A stretch of DNA of 38,175 bases, from contig PJRA01000077.1 in assembly GCA_016987375.1 (NCBI GenBank), forward strand, positions 1,303,130-1,341,304. The letters are read 5' to 3'. This document shows positions 25,920 through 37,009 of the stretch, piece by piece; positions within the stretch are counted from its first letter, which is position 1, and each line of letters starts with the position of its first letter. The DNA is from Brachionus koreanus (taxonomy: Eukaryota; Rotifera; Eurotatoria; Ploima; Brachionidae). The position numbers were made by a program, and so were the translations under genes. Below the pieces are notes generated by a model. That model was not told where the DNA came from and ran no database searches. It saw only the letters and a list, made by a program, of their open reading frames with translations.

Positions 25920-28900
25920 TAAAAAAAAATTTATTTCTAGCATATTTGTTGACAATTCGTGTTCAATTAGGACCAAATTAGTCGGAAATGCTATTGACTG
26001 ATTTATGCAGACAAAGCTTGGTTTTGACGCATTTATTTTCATATGAATTTTTTTAGTGGATAATTGAATAGATTAGATCTGAAGCTAATTTAGATAATTA
26101 TGTCTTGGTAGTATATAAGCTTAAAAGTTAAATGGCACACTAGGTTTAAAAACATCTGCGAGTAATTTTTTTATCTTATTAATAGAGCCAAATGTTCACC
26201 CCATTTATGGAATTATTTTAAGCTTTTGGCTTTAAATGTAAACTGTTTTAACTTAATAATTTTGGTTAATCTGTTAGAAAAGGTGGGAGGGGTTTGATAC
26301 GTTTTTAAAAAAATTAATGCCAAATCAAAAATTGATTTCTAATCAATTAGGTTTGAGTGCACCATTAAATATCTCGGAAATTTTTTGATGGACCATCAAT
26401 CGAGAGTTTTTGCTGCTAATTCTTTCTAAATTGATTAGATTTTGAGAATTTTTAGAAAAATTTATTTTGATCAGCATTTTTATATGTTCGAAAAGTGTTT
26501 AAAATTGAAATCGACACTCACAACTTGAACTAAATAAATTTTTAGATAAATGAAAACAGTTAATCTCAATTTTTTGAATTTTTTATTTTTATATGTTATT
26601 TTTATTATTTATGGGCAAAGTAAAATTTTTGATCAAATTTAATTTTTCAACTGAATTTGATTGCATTTTTATAAATCACAATCCTTTTTCAAAAGTCTAA
26701 AAATAAAGCTTTGAAATGTTGCAAAAATTCAAAAATCTGCAATAAATTCTAATTACGCATTTAAAATATTTTGATCATTTTTGAAAAAAAATCTAATCAA
26801 AAATTTTATTTTGCTTACTTGAGGATAAATTTTTTTCGTGTCTACTTTTTTTTTAAAATAATATTTTTATTTACTATTGCTCAAAAAATATTTGGACAAA
26901 AACATTTAATTTACAGTAAAATTTGAATTCTAATTTTTTTATTTTATATAAGAATTAATTGTTAAATTTTCCTTTAATTTAATTATAATCTGAAAATAAA
27001 AAAATTGAAAATCTTTGGTTTAAATTTTAGTAAACATACAGTCTCGATCTTGATGCCATTACCTTACCTTAGAAAGATAATGAAATGATTCTAAAGATTC
27101 AACCTAGGGCTACCGATTTAGTCCCAAATTTAAAACATCTTCGACACACTTACCTAAATTCGACCAGACAGACTTAATTTCGAGAATATATCCAGATGTT
27201 CAAGATCATGAACAAAATTGACTTTGTTGGGTTTAAAAAAAGGTTAATTTATTGGCAAAGTGGTCAAGTTTGTGAGTTTAGAAGGCACTCAGAAATTTTA
27301 TGTCACGAAAATATAAAAAACTATTTTAAAATAACAGGCAACTTATATAGCTTCTTGGAGCTCTACTCGGGTTTTTCTTCGAGTTGCAGTTCAAATTACT
27401 ACTAGTACAAATAATTCTTTAACACTATAAAACCTACTACTTCAAGTCTCGATTTTATACATAGATAATATTTTGCATTTTAAATATAATATTTTTTTAA
27501 TAAATTTCGAAAAAAGAAAATAATTTTTGTTTATTTATATTTTTATGAAAATTTTCTCTTTTTTTTACATTTAGAAGAATATTTTAATGAGATTTACAGT
27601 GTGCATCAAGAATACAAAGTGATAAATTTTAGGAAAATTTAGGAAAATTAGAGAATATGTGACAAAGAACTTTTTGTTTGATCGGGCTTGAATAGGCCAA
27701 CGTATAATCTAAGAAAACATACAAGTCAAATGGTTAAAGTTTGCGTATCTATGAGGAACATAATGTCTATGAAGGAGGTGTGAAGATTCGTTCGCAATAT
27801 GAGATTTGTTGGGAACGATATTTAAAGATCTATTTTTAAAAGTCAATAGGGTTTTTTTTATTTAAAAAAGATAAGAATTTTCTAAATTGAAAAAGATTAG
27901 TAAATTTAGGAAACGATATTTACACTTGGTAAATATAAATTTTGTAAGCATGTAAACGTAAACTATTATTGTTAAAAAAAAGTTTTGCCGCAGACGCACG
28001 CTGCTTTATGGTCGCGCCCGGCGTGTAAACTTAAAAAATTGATTCAAACTTTTTTCAATCACTGATTTTGAGTGTTAAGACAAAATTGAGATCTATGGCT
28101 GACCATGGTGTGTTATCTCAATAGAAATAATAATTTTTAACAGATAATAAAATAAAAACTTAATTAAATTTTTTTTTTTTGATTTGGCTTTTACCATTCC
28201 TAAGTTATAAGGGTTTCGATTTTGTGTAAATAAAAATGCATCACCCGTTATTTATAAAAATTAAGATATTAATACTAAAGCAGATATTATTTAATTTGAT
28301 TGACTTCATTATGAGCAAAATTTTGATAAAAAAATATTTGATAGATCAATGATCATAGATATTTGCGAATTTTTAAAAAAAGGTTTGGAAAAGAGTCTAA
28401 CCGTAAATCCTTGCCCATATATTTTTTTTATTTAACATCAAACTTTAACTTAATTTTTAAAAGTAAAAAATAAATTTTACGATAAGATTATTTTTATGTA
28501 TCTTACTCAATAATGGATTTTTTTTGATCGTAGAAATAAAGAATAAAGGAAACAAAATTATTGTAATTGATTTGATAAATTTTTCCATGTTAATTAAGAG
28601 ATGATTAAAAATATAAAAAAAAAAGGTCTTGTAACATTTTAACGAAAGAAATAATATTTTTGTGTAGATAAATTTTTCTTGACTGATATTATCGATTTTT
28701 TGAGGAAAATTCCTTAGAAATATAAATTAAAATGATTTAACTGAATAATATAATAATACAATTTTTGTTTATAAATTAACAGTCATTTATTTTTTTTTAT
28801 TTAACTGGTTAATAAGAATATATGAAAATTATATAAATTAGTTTAATTTGATTTCTAACCTTTTTTTTCTTTGCCAAAAGCCTCCGCCACGTGATAATTT

Positions 28901-29297
28901 TCGATGAAAATTAAAAAAAAAGATAAGACTATAAATTTGATCAGAAATTTTTTTTTAAAATAATCAAATAATTAAAAATAATATAATAAATGTAAATAAA
29001 CCAAAAAAGAATTTTACATTAAGAAATAATAAATATCTTGATATAATGATTAATATGTTGATTTAGCTTTTCTATTAGGTTTAAAATTACTATAGAATAT
29101 TAATTTTTTAAAAAAATATTAACAAAACTAAAATAAATAAATAAAAAAATACATATATTTGTAGTTGCTTACAATTCTCATTTTTTTACTGGAAATTTCT
29201 TGGTCAATATATCTTATTTGGTTAAAAAAAATGCTCTTTTTTAAGAATCTTTATCAATTTTTTTCAAATACTTATTTCCATTCAGATTTACTTATAA
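25920..29297. other. 3.4-kb gene-poor region
   Basis: No coding block can be supported on either strand. Items seen: a hairpin AATTGATT/AATCAATT at about 26328-26348; a GC-rich island at 27988-28025 (GCCGCAGACGCACGCTGC and GGTCGCGCCCGGCGTG); and a second at 28881-28893 (CCTCCGCCACGTG). The last bases lead into the first tRNA-Glu gene. Confidence 0.45.
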
Positions 29298-29369
29298 TCC
29301 CATATGGTCTAGTGGTTAGGATTCCTGCCTTTCACGCAGGCGGCCCGGGTTCAATTCCCGGCGTGGGAA
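29298..29369 (+). tRNA. tRNA-Glu(TTC), copy 1
   Basis: 72 nt, colinear with animal tRNA-Glu. The anticodon stem CCTGC/GCAGG encloses CTTTCAC, anticodon TTC (GAA/GAG codons). The T arm GGTTCAATTCC and an A box (TGGTCTAGTGG) are intact, and a T8 terminator follows. It differs from the other three copies by C for T near the 3' end (CCCGGCGTGGG), which breaks the last acceptor pair (A7 opposite C66). Confidence 0.93.
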
Positions 29370-29845
29370 AACTTTTTTTTGCATTTATATTATTATTGAA
29401 ATTGAACATTTATGCTTTATAAATTCGAAATCTAATGCCTTAAATAGAAGACACCTTAAGCTACAAATTAATAAAATTGCTTTTAAAACTCGTATTAGAA
29501 ATAAATTTATGTCTTTAAAAAACTTTACATTTGGTTTGAAAATTTGTGTTATTAATCAGATCATATATTTTGATAAAATATAAGAAAATTAAAACGAATT
29601 TATGGTTTTAGTCCTATTTTGTTTAATATAGATGACAAACTTTTTTATCCTCATGAACGAGCTTAACTTATCGATTTATAATAATTACCGTCGAGAACGT
29701 GAGCATTTATTGTTGATTTTTCAAGTGCTGGATTAGATAAAACTATCAACATACTTGAAATTCAATTTTAATTAAAAACATTTAGAAAAATGAAAAATAT
29801 ATTCACTAGTTTTATTTTCTTTGATTAAAAATTAATTAATTTATA
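29370..29845. other. Spacer after tRNA-Glu copy 1
   Basis: AT-rich; nothing supportable beyond the T-run terminator. Confidence 0.35.
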
Positions 29846-30181
29846 TTAAAATATCTTAATTTGAAAATTTAAGTACATGGTAAAAAATTTCTGTAAGTAA
29901 TTAGTTTCATTTATCAAAAAAAAATTCTTACTAGACGGTGGAAAAGAGAACCGAGAAGATTTTTTGTCCAGGCATTTTTCTTTTTCGATTAGGTTTAAAA
30001 TTTTTACAAGTATTTGATTATTTGTTTGAATTGGCTCTTTTTCTATGAAGTAATCATTTGAATAAGATTTCTCACTGAATTTCGTCTTACTTAATTTTAC
30101 CAATGTGACCAAAGTATTCCCTGGTACCCTTGTGGATTTTGTGATGTTGGCATTTTTTAAAATTTTGGTCAGATCAAACAT
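29846..30181 (-). CDS. Hypothetical short ORF, possibly a first exon
   Basis: A 111-aa frame with mixed composition at its start (STRVPGNTLVTLVKLSKTK) and an AT-driven end (QKFFTMYLNFQIKIF). A good donor GTAAGA at 29931 would end an exon after SRFSFPPS (exon 30181-29932), which also marks where the composition changes. TTTAG lies 8 nt before the ATG, with an out-of-frame ATG in between. No family is recognised and no following exon was found. It may be a small gene or a chance frame. Confidence 0.35.
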   Translation of the reverse strand: MFDLTKILKNANITKSTRVPGNTLVTLVKLSKTKFSEKSYSNDYFIEKEPIQTNNQILVKILNLIEKEKCLDKKSSRFSFPPSSKNFFLINETNYLQKFFTMYLNFQIKIF

Positions 30182-30191
30182 TTTGGCATCT

Positions 30192-31478
30192 AAAGTTAAT
30201 TAGAATTTTATTCAAAGCACCAAGTAATTAAGTTCCCAGTCAATGAGCAGACAATGTACTAAAAAATTATAAATTTTGGGATCGAATTACCCTATTTTCT
30301 TTATAATTTTTTTAATTTAATTTCTTGGGTATTTTTATTTGGCTTAAATAAAATTTAAAATTCAATCATATTCATGAATTTAACATACTTCATTTTATTT
30401 AAAAAAAACTAATTATACACACTTGTTTTATTAGAATCGAGAAAATTACTTCCTCTTATATATCATTTTAATCTTCCTGTTAATAAAAAATAACTCGAAA
30501 TTGTCAAAATCAATTTTCATGATGTTTAAATTTTTTTTCCATTTGAGACGAATGTTTCTGAATTTTGTTCATGTTCAACTAAATCAAGCTTAAACGAAAT
30601 AGGTTTTTATTACACTATTTTCCTATAGATAAATTTTATTTATTTGATATTTGAAACTCTATGTTTCTGAAGCAATTTCATGTTAAATAGTGATGATGTT
30701 TTAACCTAAAGTTTAATTTTTTTTTTTAAACAAAAACAAATACCATATTAAATTTAATTTCTATTTCATCACTTTGTTTGATTTATTAATAATTGTAATT
30801 CATGTAAACATTTGATTATTGATTTTTGGTTTAAAAGAATTTAGAAGTTTTAGAAAAGGTAAAAGTTTTTAAAGGATTTTAGATTTTACCAATTTTTTTC
30901 AATTTATTCATATTAAATTTTGTTTTTATCAAAAAATTTGATTGTTAAAACTTTAATGCGAGTAAAAGTTGATTGATTTAAAAAATAAAATAAAATCTAA
31001 CGATCTAATCATAATAATCTAACTTTATTATATAAAAGATAAATTTTAGATAAATATCCTAATTTCGATGCACATTAAAAATTTTAAGAATTCCATAATT
31101 TTTAAAAACCAACTACCAACGCCTTCAATCCGGGTTCAATTGCCGGCATGGGTTTGAAATTTTTTAATCTTAATCATACTTAAAAACTTACAATTTAGAA
31201 ATATAAGCTAATATTGTTAATAGTTTAAAAATTCTAAATTTTAAAAATATTTTATAGTATTTATTAAATAATAAAATTATATAATTAATTTTTTGATTTA
31301 AATATTCAATTTCAAATTAAAATTTTCGAATCATGAATCATGTTTAACATCAATTTGATGTTTCTACAGGAGTCAAAAAAATCTAGAAAATGGTGATTGA
31401 AAAATTTAAAATACTGCCAAATTAAATTAGTTAATTATCAGCAATTAATCAATAATTCAATGAATAATAAAATTCATA
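30192..31478. other. Gene-free spacer with decayed tRNA
   Basis: AT-rich DNA without supportable genes apart from the tRNA-Glu relic at 31092-31155. Confidence 0.4.
31092..31155 (+). pseudogene. Decayed tRNA-Glu copy
   Basis: The 3' part TCCGGGTTCAATTGCCGGCA matches the T arm of the neighbouring tRNA-Glu genes, followed by TGGG as in their acceptor stems. About 60 bp upstream TTCCATAA corresponds to the 5' acceptor strand. The D and anticodon arms between them are unrecognisable and about 8 nt too short. Confidence 0.65.
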
Positions 31479-31550
31479 TCCCATATGGTCTAGTGGTTAG
31501 GATTCCTGCCTTTCACGCAGGCGGCCCGGGTTCAATTCCCGGTGTGGGAA
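31479..31550 (+). tRNA. tRNA-Glu(TTC), copy 2
   Basis: 72 nt, identical to copies 3 and 4. The acceptor TCCCATA/TGTGGGA pairs fully (one T-G), the anticodon is TTC in CTTTCAC, and the A and B boxes are intact. T5 follows 2 nt after the 3' end. Confidence 0.95.
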
Positions 31551-33485
31551 GATTTTTATTTTTCGATTGTTTGATATTACAGCCTTGTAAAGCGAACCAC
31601 AACTTTGACGCATCCATTAAGCACGATATCGCTTTTGAAACATTCTGAAATTATACCGCATGCTCCAAAGATATTTTTAAGCTTTGGGTCTGTATTAAAA
31701 ACAAGTTTTTAGTTTCAATGCAGTTTTAAGTCTTGAAATTTTTTTCTAAATATTTAAAATAAACCATTTTCAGTTTTTTTTTTAATCCAATTTCTATAGC
31801 CGGATCAAATAAATTATTTGAAAAATTTTTTTCTATTATTCAAATAAGTCCAATTTTTTATTAATGGTTAATCATTTTTTTTTCTCAAAATTACTATGCA
31901 TGTCTAAAAACTAACTCAAAACACAATTTATTTCTTACTTATTATTTAAAAAAAAAATTTTATTCGTTTCATTATTATATAATTTATTTCATTATAAAAT
32001 GTTTTTAGAGTTTTTAGATAATTGGTTTCAATTATGCTTTAGATATAAAAATCACTTAAGAACGAAAATTAAGTAAAAATTTAGAAATTTACTATTGATT
32101 TTTTTTTCAGAAACTTAAATTTTGTTTAGAAATTGAACCTAAATTTTTAAAAATTTTTAAATAAAAAAACCTAACTGATTGAGCTGACCCATATATAAAA
32201 AATTCAATCGGAAGAAAATCACTTAGCTACAGCATACTTAAAATAAATATTATCTTTTAAATTTTTTATTGATTAAATATAATTATTTCAACTTCAAGTT
32301 TTAGTTCAATATGCTAGTATTCAAAAATCTGATTAACACTTCATTTGTCAAATACATCATAAAAAACAAAACTTTTTATATTAATAATAAAGAAAGATGG
32401 CCTAACCGGGTGACCTATTTTTTCTATTTTTTGTCTTTCGACTAAGTTTTGTTTGAAAATTCTGAATTCATTAACCGAATTTTCCGACTCACCCCCTTAG
32501 CAAAAGGGGTTAGTGAGGTTAGGGTTAACTCAGAATGGACTTAATAAAAAATACTTTGTTTTGTATTGATAGCTAAGGCAAAAGGCTTTCAATATCATGC
32601 TTATCTGAGCTATTTGGTATCTTAGTTTCATGTGAAAATTTAATTTAGTGCATTAACCCTTTTAGGCAAATAGGTAATTTGCTAATTTTTCGTACATTTT
32701 ACAAAAACATAAATTTTGACATTATTGATGAGGTCCTATGAAAAAAGTAATGTTATTTTCGGAATCCTCGATATTTTTTCTACCTATAATGCTGCTTTTA
32801 AGATAAAATTTTTATTTTGCCTTAAATTTCAATCAAAAAAAATTCACCCCATTCACACATTAAATAATTGCCCAATCTTACTATATATAAAAATTTAAAA
32901 TTGAATAAAGATATTGGTTTAGTTGTTATTTGAAAAAATTTAACAACAAGGTATTTAAGTTTAATACTTCAAATTTTGTAACAAAACCTAAATAAATTAA
33001 ATTTTTTCTATTGAAAATTGAATCCTTGAACGTTGAGAATTTGAACATTGATCTCATGAATAAAAATATTCAAAGGATTATATTTGGCAATTCGTTCAAT
33101 TAGATGATCAAAAGGAAATTATATATCTATGCAATAAAAACGAATAGACCATAAAAACGAACTGCACAATAAAGTAAATGAAAAGAAAATTCAGCTGAAA
33201 AAATAATTTTAGTGAAAAATTATTGTTTTGAAAGTTTTACTCAATATCTTTTTGGAATGCTAAATCACCATTTACAAAACAAAAAGCGTCAATATTCAAT
33301 TAAGAAACTTAATACCCTGAAATATTGTAGAAAAAGAAGTCTTAGAGTTTTAATTCTTTACTAAATGAATAAATACCTAAAAAATCTTTTTTCATAAAAT
33401 TGGTAAATTTTGTTTTGTAAGCAATTATTCTTGTAAAAAGTTATGCGACAATAAGTTTTACTTGATTTATTCACTTAAAACCAAA
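31551..33485. other. Gene-free spacer
   Basis: AT-rich. The only structure seen is an imperfect hairpin at 32488-32516 (CTCACCCCCTT against AAGGGGTTAGTGAG), followed by GGTTAGGGTTAAC. No coding region is supportable. Confidence 0.4.
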
Positions 33486-33557
33486 TCCCATATGGTCTAG
33501 TGGTTAGGATTCCTGCCTTTCACGCAGGCGGCCCGGGTTCAATTCCCGGTGTGGGAA
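33486..33557 (+). tRNA. tRNA-Glu(TTC), copy 3
   Basis: 72 nt, identical to copies 2 and 4, with anticodon TTC and a T5 run 3-4 nt downstream. The preceding CCAAA is shared with copy 4 but not with copies 1 and 2, hinting that copies 3 and 4 are the most recently related pair. Confidence 0.95.
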
Positions 33558-34171
33558 AATTTTTATTTATTAAACTTAATTAATTCTAAATTTTGTTGGC
33601 AATAAAAAAAATCGTGAATGTAGTTTTTGTAAGGAGAAACTTAATTCAAGGGAAAGAATGTAATCTTTGATGAGATCAAAATTATCTCAACCAAGATCTT
33701 TTGAGAATTAATATTTGATATTAATTCATTTATATTCACTTATTCAATATTTGAATACGAATACTAATTTATTTCATTCGAAAAAGGCTCTAAAATTTCA
33801 AATACTTTTAACAGTTGATTGAATTGAAAAATATATTTACAAAATTGTAAGATCCAGAATAGTTTGAAATCTAATTAGATCTATACGAAAACAATGAGCA
33901 GTTTCTAAGTGACTTTTGACAAAAAATTTGAATTAGATAAGCGTAAATCCATTTTAGATGAGCGTTATTTCGTAATTTCTTTCTTAAAGTGCCTCAAATC
34001 ATGATTTTAAAATTTTGTCAGCTAAGACGCTAGATTTTTCAATAAAGGCACATAATTGAAAGAGCTCTCAAGCAGGGAAAACGGTACTTTTCTATTGCGG
34101 GTTAAAATTTATTGTTTATATTCACATTTAGTATTAACAAAAGCACGAACTAGCTACTAAATTTATTTCAA
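33558..34171. other. Spacer between tRNA-Glu copies 3 and 4
   Basis: AT-rich with no supportable feature before the inverted repeat that precedes copy 4. Confidence 0.35.
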
Positions 34172-34287
34172 CTTAATTGAAAATTAATAGCGTAATTGCT
34201 CGATTTTAAAGACATATCAAGAAATAATCATTTTAGTAAGACCCTGTCGTCAAAATCGAGCAATTACGTTATTATTTTTTTTAATTG
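34172..34287. repeat. Inverted repeat just upstream of tRNA-Glu copy 4
   Basis: The left arm (34172-34207) ends ATAGCGTAATTGCTCGATTT. The right arm (34252-34287) is the reverse complement, nearly perfect over the inner 22 bp (one mismatch) and weaker outside. The arms enclose about 44 bp. It ends 13 bp before the tRNA gene; it is probably a short foldback element. Confidence 0.65.
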
Positions 34288-34300
34288 TATTTAATCCAAA

Positions 34301-34372
34301 TCCCATATGGTCTAGTGGTTAGGATTCCTGCCTTTCACGCAGGCGGCCCGGGTTCAATTCCCGGTGTGGGAA
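34301..34372 (+). tRNA. tRNA-Glu(TTC), copy 4
   Basis: 72 nt, identical to copies 2 and 3, with anticodon TTC and T7 starting 3 nt downstream as terminator. It lies 815 bp from copy 3, whereas the other gaps are about 2 kb. Confidence 0.95.
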
Positions 34373-35351
34373 GATTTTTTTACAGCAAAAAATTCTCTAT
34401 TTTTTCATAAACTTGATTACACTGATTACTTTAATTCAGAACATTTAATAAACCATACATTAATATTACGCTTTTTATTTAACAAAAATTTACTTAAAAT
34501 ATTGTAAAATTTATAGTGTGTAAACTAATATCTGATTTAATCAAAATTAGATTCTCTTTTTTCGATATTTGAACTATGGCCACAAAAATTTTGTGAAATA
34601 TTAATCAGTTGAAATTTTAATCCTGAAATTTAATAAGTTTAATTTAATTGAATAAGATAACAAAATGATCACGTCTTAAATCTTCAGAGTTTCTATAAAT
34701 TTGATCCCTTGACACTCTCATATTTAAATGAAAAATAAATTTTCAACTAAACATTTCTTTTTTTCAATAATTTAAATAATAGATTTTTCACGCCAAAATA
34801 ATCCTTTTTTGAAAATTAATAATGAAAAACAAAATTAATAAATTTTAGAACTGATTAGATAAAAATAATATGATTTCGATATAATCTATAGAAAAAAAAT
34901 CGATATCGAAAAACATTTTACGTTTGCGTAAGTATGTTTTTATTAAAGATAATCTATTTGAATTAATTGTAAAAAATTGCCTACAGTTTATGTCTCTGAT
35001 CTGGATTTAGAATAATTAATTTATTTCCTCAAAATTTTTAATTTAAAAATAATGATTTAAATTTTATTTCCTCTCTTTTTTTTCATCATTAAATCACAAT
35101 AATATCTAAATTAATCGATTTTTAAATTTCAACTTTTAAATTTCAATTATTCAAATTATACACAATTAATTTTTGATACTAAGAATTTCTATTTTTAATT
35201 TTATTCTCCATTTTAACCAATTTTATTTCATTCCAAAGGATCATTCCTAAACTTATTAAAAGAAAATGAGATTTAATTTTTCACTCACAAAATATATAAA
35301 TAGGAGCGGAAAAATCTTGAAATATTACTTCTTTCTTTAAATTTAAATAAT
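34373..35351. other. Gene-free spacer before MTERF3
   Basis: AT-rich sequence with no supportable gene; ends at the MTERF3 poly(A) signal. Confidence 0.35.
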
Positions 35352-35356
35352 TTTAT

Positions 35357-36445
35357 TTACAATGTTTTTAAAAATTTTTTATATTCATCATAACTAGTTT
35401 TTGCTGTCCGAGTGCAGAAAATTCTATCATCAGATTCACAGAGTGCTTTTAAACTGACAAAATTAGCTTTAGTTGGATCAAATTGAATTCGATCTAAAAA
35501 TTTTAAAAAGGCAAATCTAGCCTTTAAAGTTTGCAATGGATAAACGAGAACACTTGGAAACAATTGAATATCTTGATGAGTCAATTTTGCCACTTGGGTC
35601 AAAAAAATAAAATTTGCTTCAATTTGTTCAAATTTTTTAGTAAATAGTTTGGGATAACTAAGCAAAAGTGATTTTAGACTTTCTGGAGAATAGTCCAAAA
35701 AATCAGTGATTCCAAATTTGACTTTGTGAGCTATGCTTGTCGGCAATGTAACCAGTTTTGGTCTTTCAGTAACGACTTCTCTCAGTTCGGCCCCAGTTAA
35801 ACCGAACTCTTTCTGAAACCAGCCGAGTCTAGTGTCAACTTCTTGCACATTTAAACTTAACCATTTGGGTGCCTTACAAAGGATTTTAACGATGTCTTCT
35901 TTTGAAAATTTTTTGCTCTTTAAATACTCAATCCTATTGTTCAGATCCTGCAATGAATCTTGAAAAACGGCAGGATTTTTTGTGATAATAAAAGCATGGT
36001 TTTCAGATGGTACCCCAATATCGTGTAAAAACACCAAAAATGGCTTAACATTTTTATCCAAATCAAGACTTAGGACTAATTTGGCTACTGAAGGGTCCTT
36101 GTCCCATTTTCTTATAAAAACTCCCATTTGTACAAAAGTTCTCAATACCGGATTTTTGTTTACATAGTAAGCCAAGTTGTAAACGACAGGTCTGCTCAAT
36201 GGTTCCAATTTTTGAATTTGTCTTTCCAGTTGTTGTTCTTCTGTCAAATCATTGTCGTTATCGTCTAACTGCGGTTCTTTCCACAATGGTTCTGATACCG
36301 ATATTTCTTTCTTAATTATCTCAGGTTTTTTTTTTAAAAAGTTTTTGGCAAAATTTTTCGATTGTACAGAAATGTCCGGATTTTTATGTACTACCATTTT
36401 CTTAAAATATTCGGATGAAAAATGTCTAAAAGCTGATCTAAACAT
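35357..36445 (-). CDS. MTERF3: MTERF3, mitochondrial transcription termination factor family
   Basis: A mitochondrial matrix protein that binds nucleic acid, represses mtDNA transcription and supports mitoribosome assembly. A single 362-aa exon on the minus strand. The N-terminus (MFRSAFRHFSSEYFKKMVVH) is Arg/Lys/Ser-rich and fits a mitochondrial presequence. Residues ~100-362 hold tandem mTERF helical repeats, with ITKNPAVFQDSLQDL, VKILCKAPKWLSLNV, VVTERPKLVTLP and LLLSYPKLF. RIQFDPTKANFVSLKAL and the C-terminal FLKTL match animal MTERF3. The ATG is preceded directly by TTTTTTTAG, which could be a splice acceptor. AATAAA begins at the last base of the stop codon (35352-35357), so the 3' UTR is very short. 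Confidence 0.92.
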   Translation of the reverse strand: MFRSAFRHFSSEYFKKMVVHKNPDISVQSKNFAKNFLKKKPEIIKKEISVSEPLWKEPQLDDNDNDLTEEQQLERQIQKLEPLSRPVVYNLAYYVNKNPVLRTFVQMGVFIRKWDKDPSVAKLVLSLDLDKNVKPFLVFLHDIGVPSENHAFIITKNPAVFQDSLQDLNNRIEYLKSKKFSKEDIVKILCKAPKWLSLNVQEVDTRLGWFQKEFGLTGAELREVVTERPKLVTLPTSIAHKVKFGITDFLDYSPESLKSLLLSYPKLFTKKFEQIEANFIFLTQVAKLTHQDIQLFPSVLVYPLQTLKARFAFLKFLDRIQFDPTKANFVSLKALCESDDRIFCTRTAKTSYDEYKKFLKTL

Positions 36446-36698
36446 CTAAAAAAATAATTTTATTTTAGTTGAAATCATTTAAAAGACGGTTGTAAATTTG
36501 AAAAAATTACACTAATTAGTTTCTTATTAATTTAAATGAATGTTAAAAAATTGAAAAGATAAATTAATTAAAAAACTTTACCATAATATTACACTAAAAA
36601 AAGGATAAATTTAATAATGGAAAATCAATTATATTAGATAATTTAAAATGTGCCTGAAAAAATATTTCAATTGATGATCATTTTAAAATTATCCTAAA
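36446..36698. other. Spacer upstream of MTERF3
   Basis: Short AT-rich stretch between the MTERF3 start codon and the MITE; it should contain the promoter, but no motif stands out. Confidence 0.3.
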
Positions 36699-36702
36699 TT
36701 AA

Positions 36703-36917
36703 CACTAGAACGCCCGAGGGGTTTTTTAGACCCCTTTTTGAAAAATTGAAACTTGATTTTTACCACATATAAAAAAAATTTTAAAGAACGGTTTTTATTA
36801 TCTAAAAATTTTGATGGTAATTTATTAGAAAATGAATAAATTTTCAAAGAAAATGTTTAATTTATCTTGATAACTTTATTTGAAATTTTAATGAGAAATC
36901 AGCCGGGCTTTCTAGTG
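36703..36917 (-). mobile_element. TTAA-flanked 215-bp MITE, copy 2
   Basis: Same element and same length as 7535-7749, in inverse orientation. It begins CACTAGAACGCCCGAGGGG and ends CAGCCGGGCTTTCTAGTG. The left flank is TTAA (36699-36702) and the right flank is TAAA, one base off the expected TTAA. The two copies differ at scattered positions, so they are not a recent duplication. Confidence 0.82.
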
Positions 36918-37009
36918 TAAATTACTTTGTTAATCTTGTTTCTCTAAAATCCAAATTTAGTATTTATTTATCTTAATTAAAGTTTTTCATTAATGACTAA
37001 AAATTAAAA

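Noticed and set aside
27196..27405. Plus-strand 69-aa open frame
   Set aside because: No domain, no poly(A) signal at a sensible distance and no supporting context; probably chance.
32511..32525. GGTTAGGGTTAAC as a telomere-type repeat
   Set aside because: Only one TTAGGG unit is present; no array.
29298..34372. Repeated 72-bp units that might suggest a CRISPR-like array
   Set aside because: They are tRNA-Glu genes with long, unequal AT-rich spacers in a eukaryotic genome.
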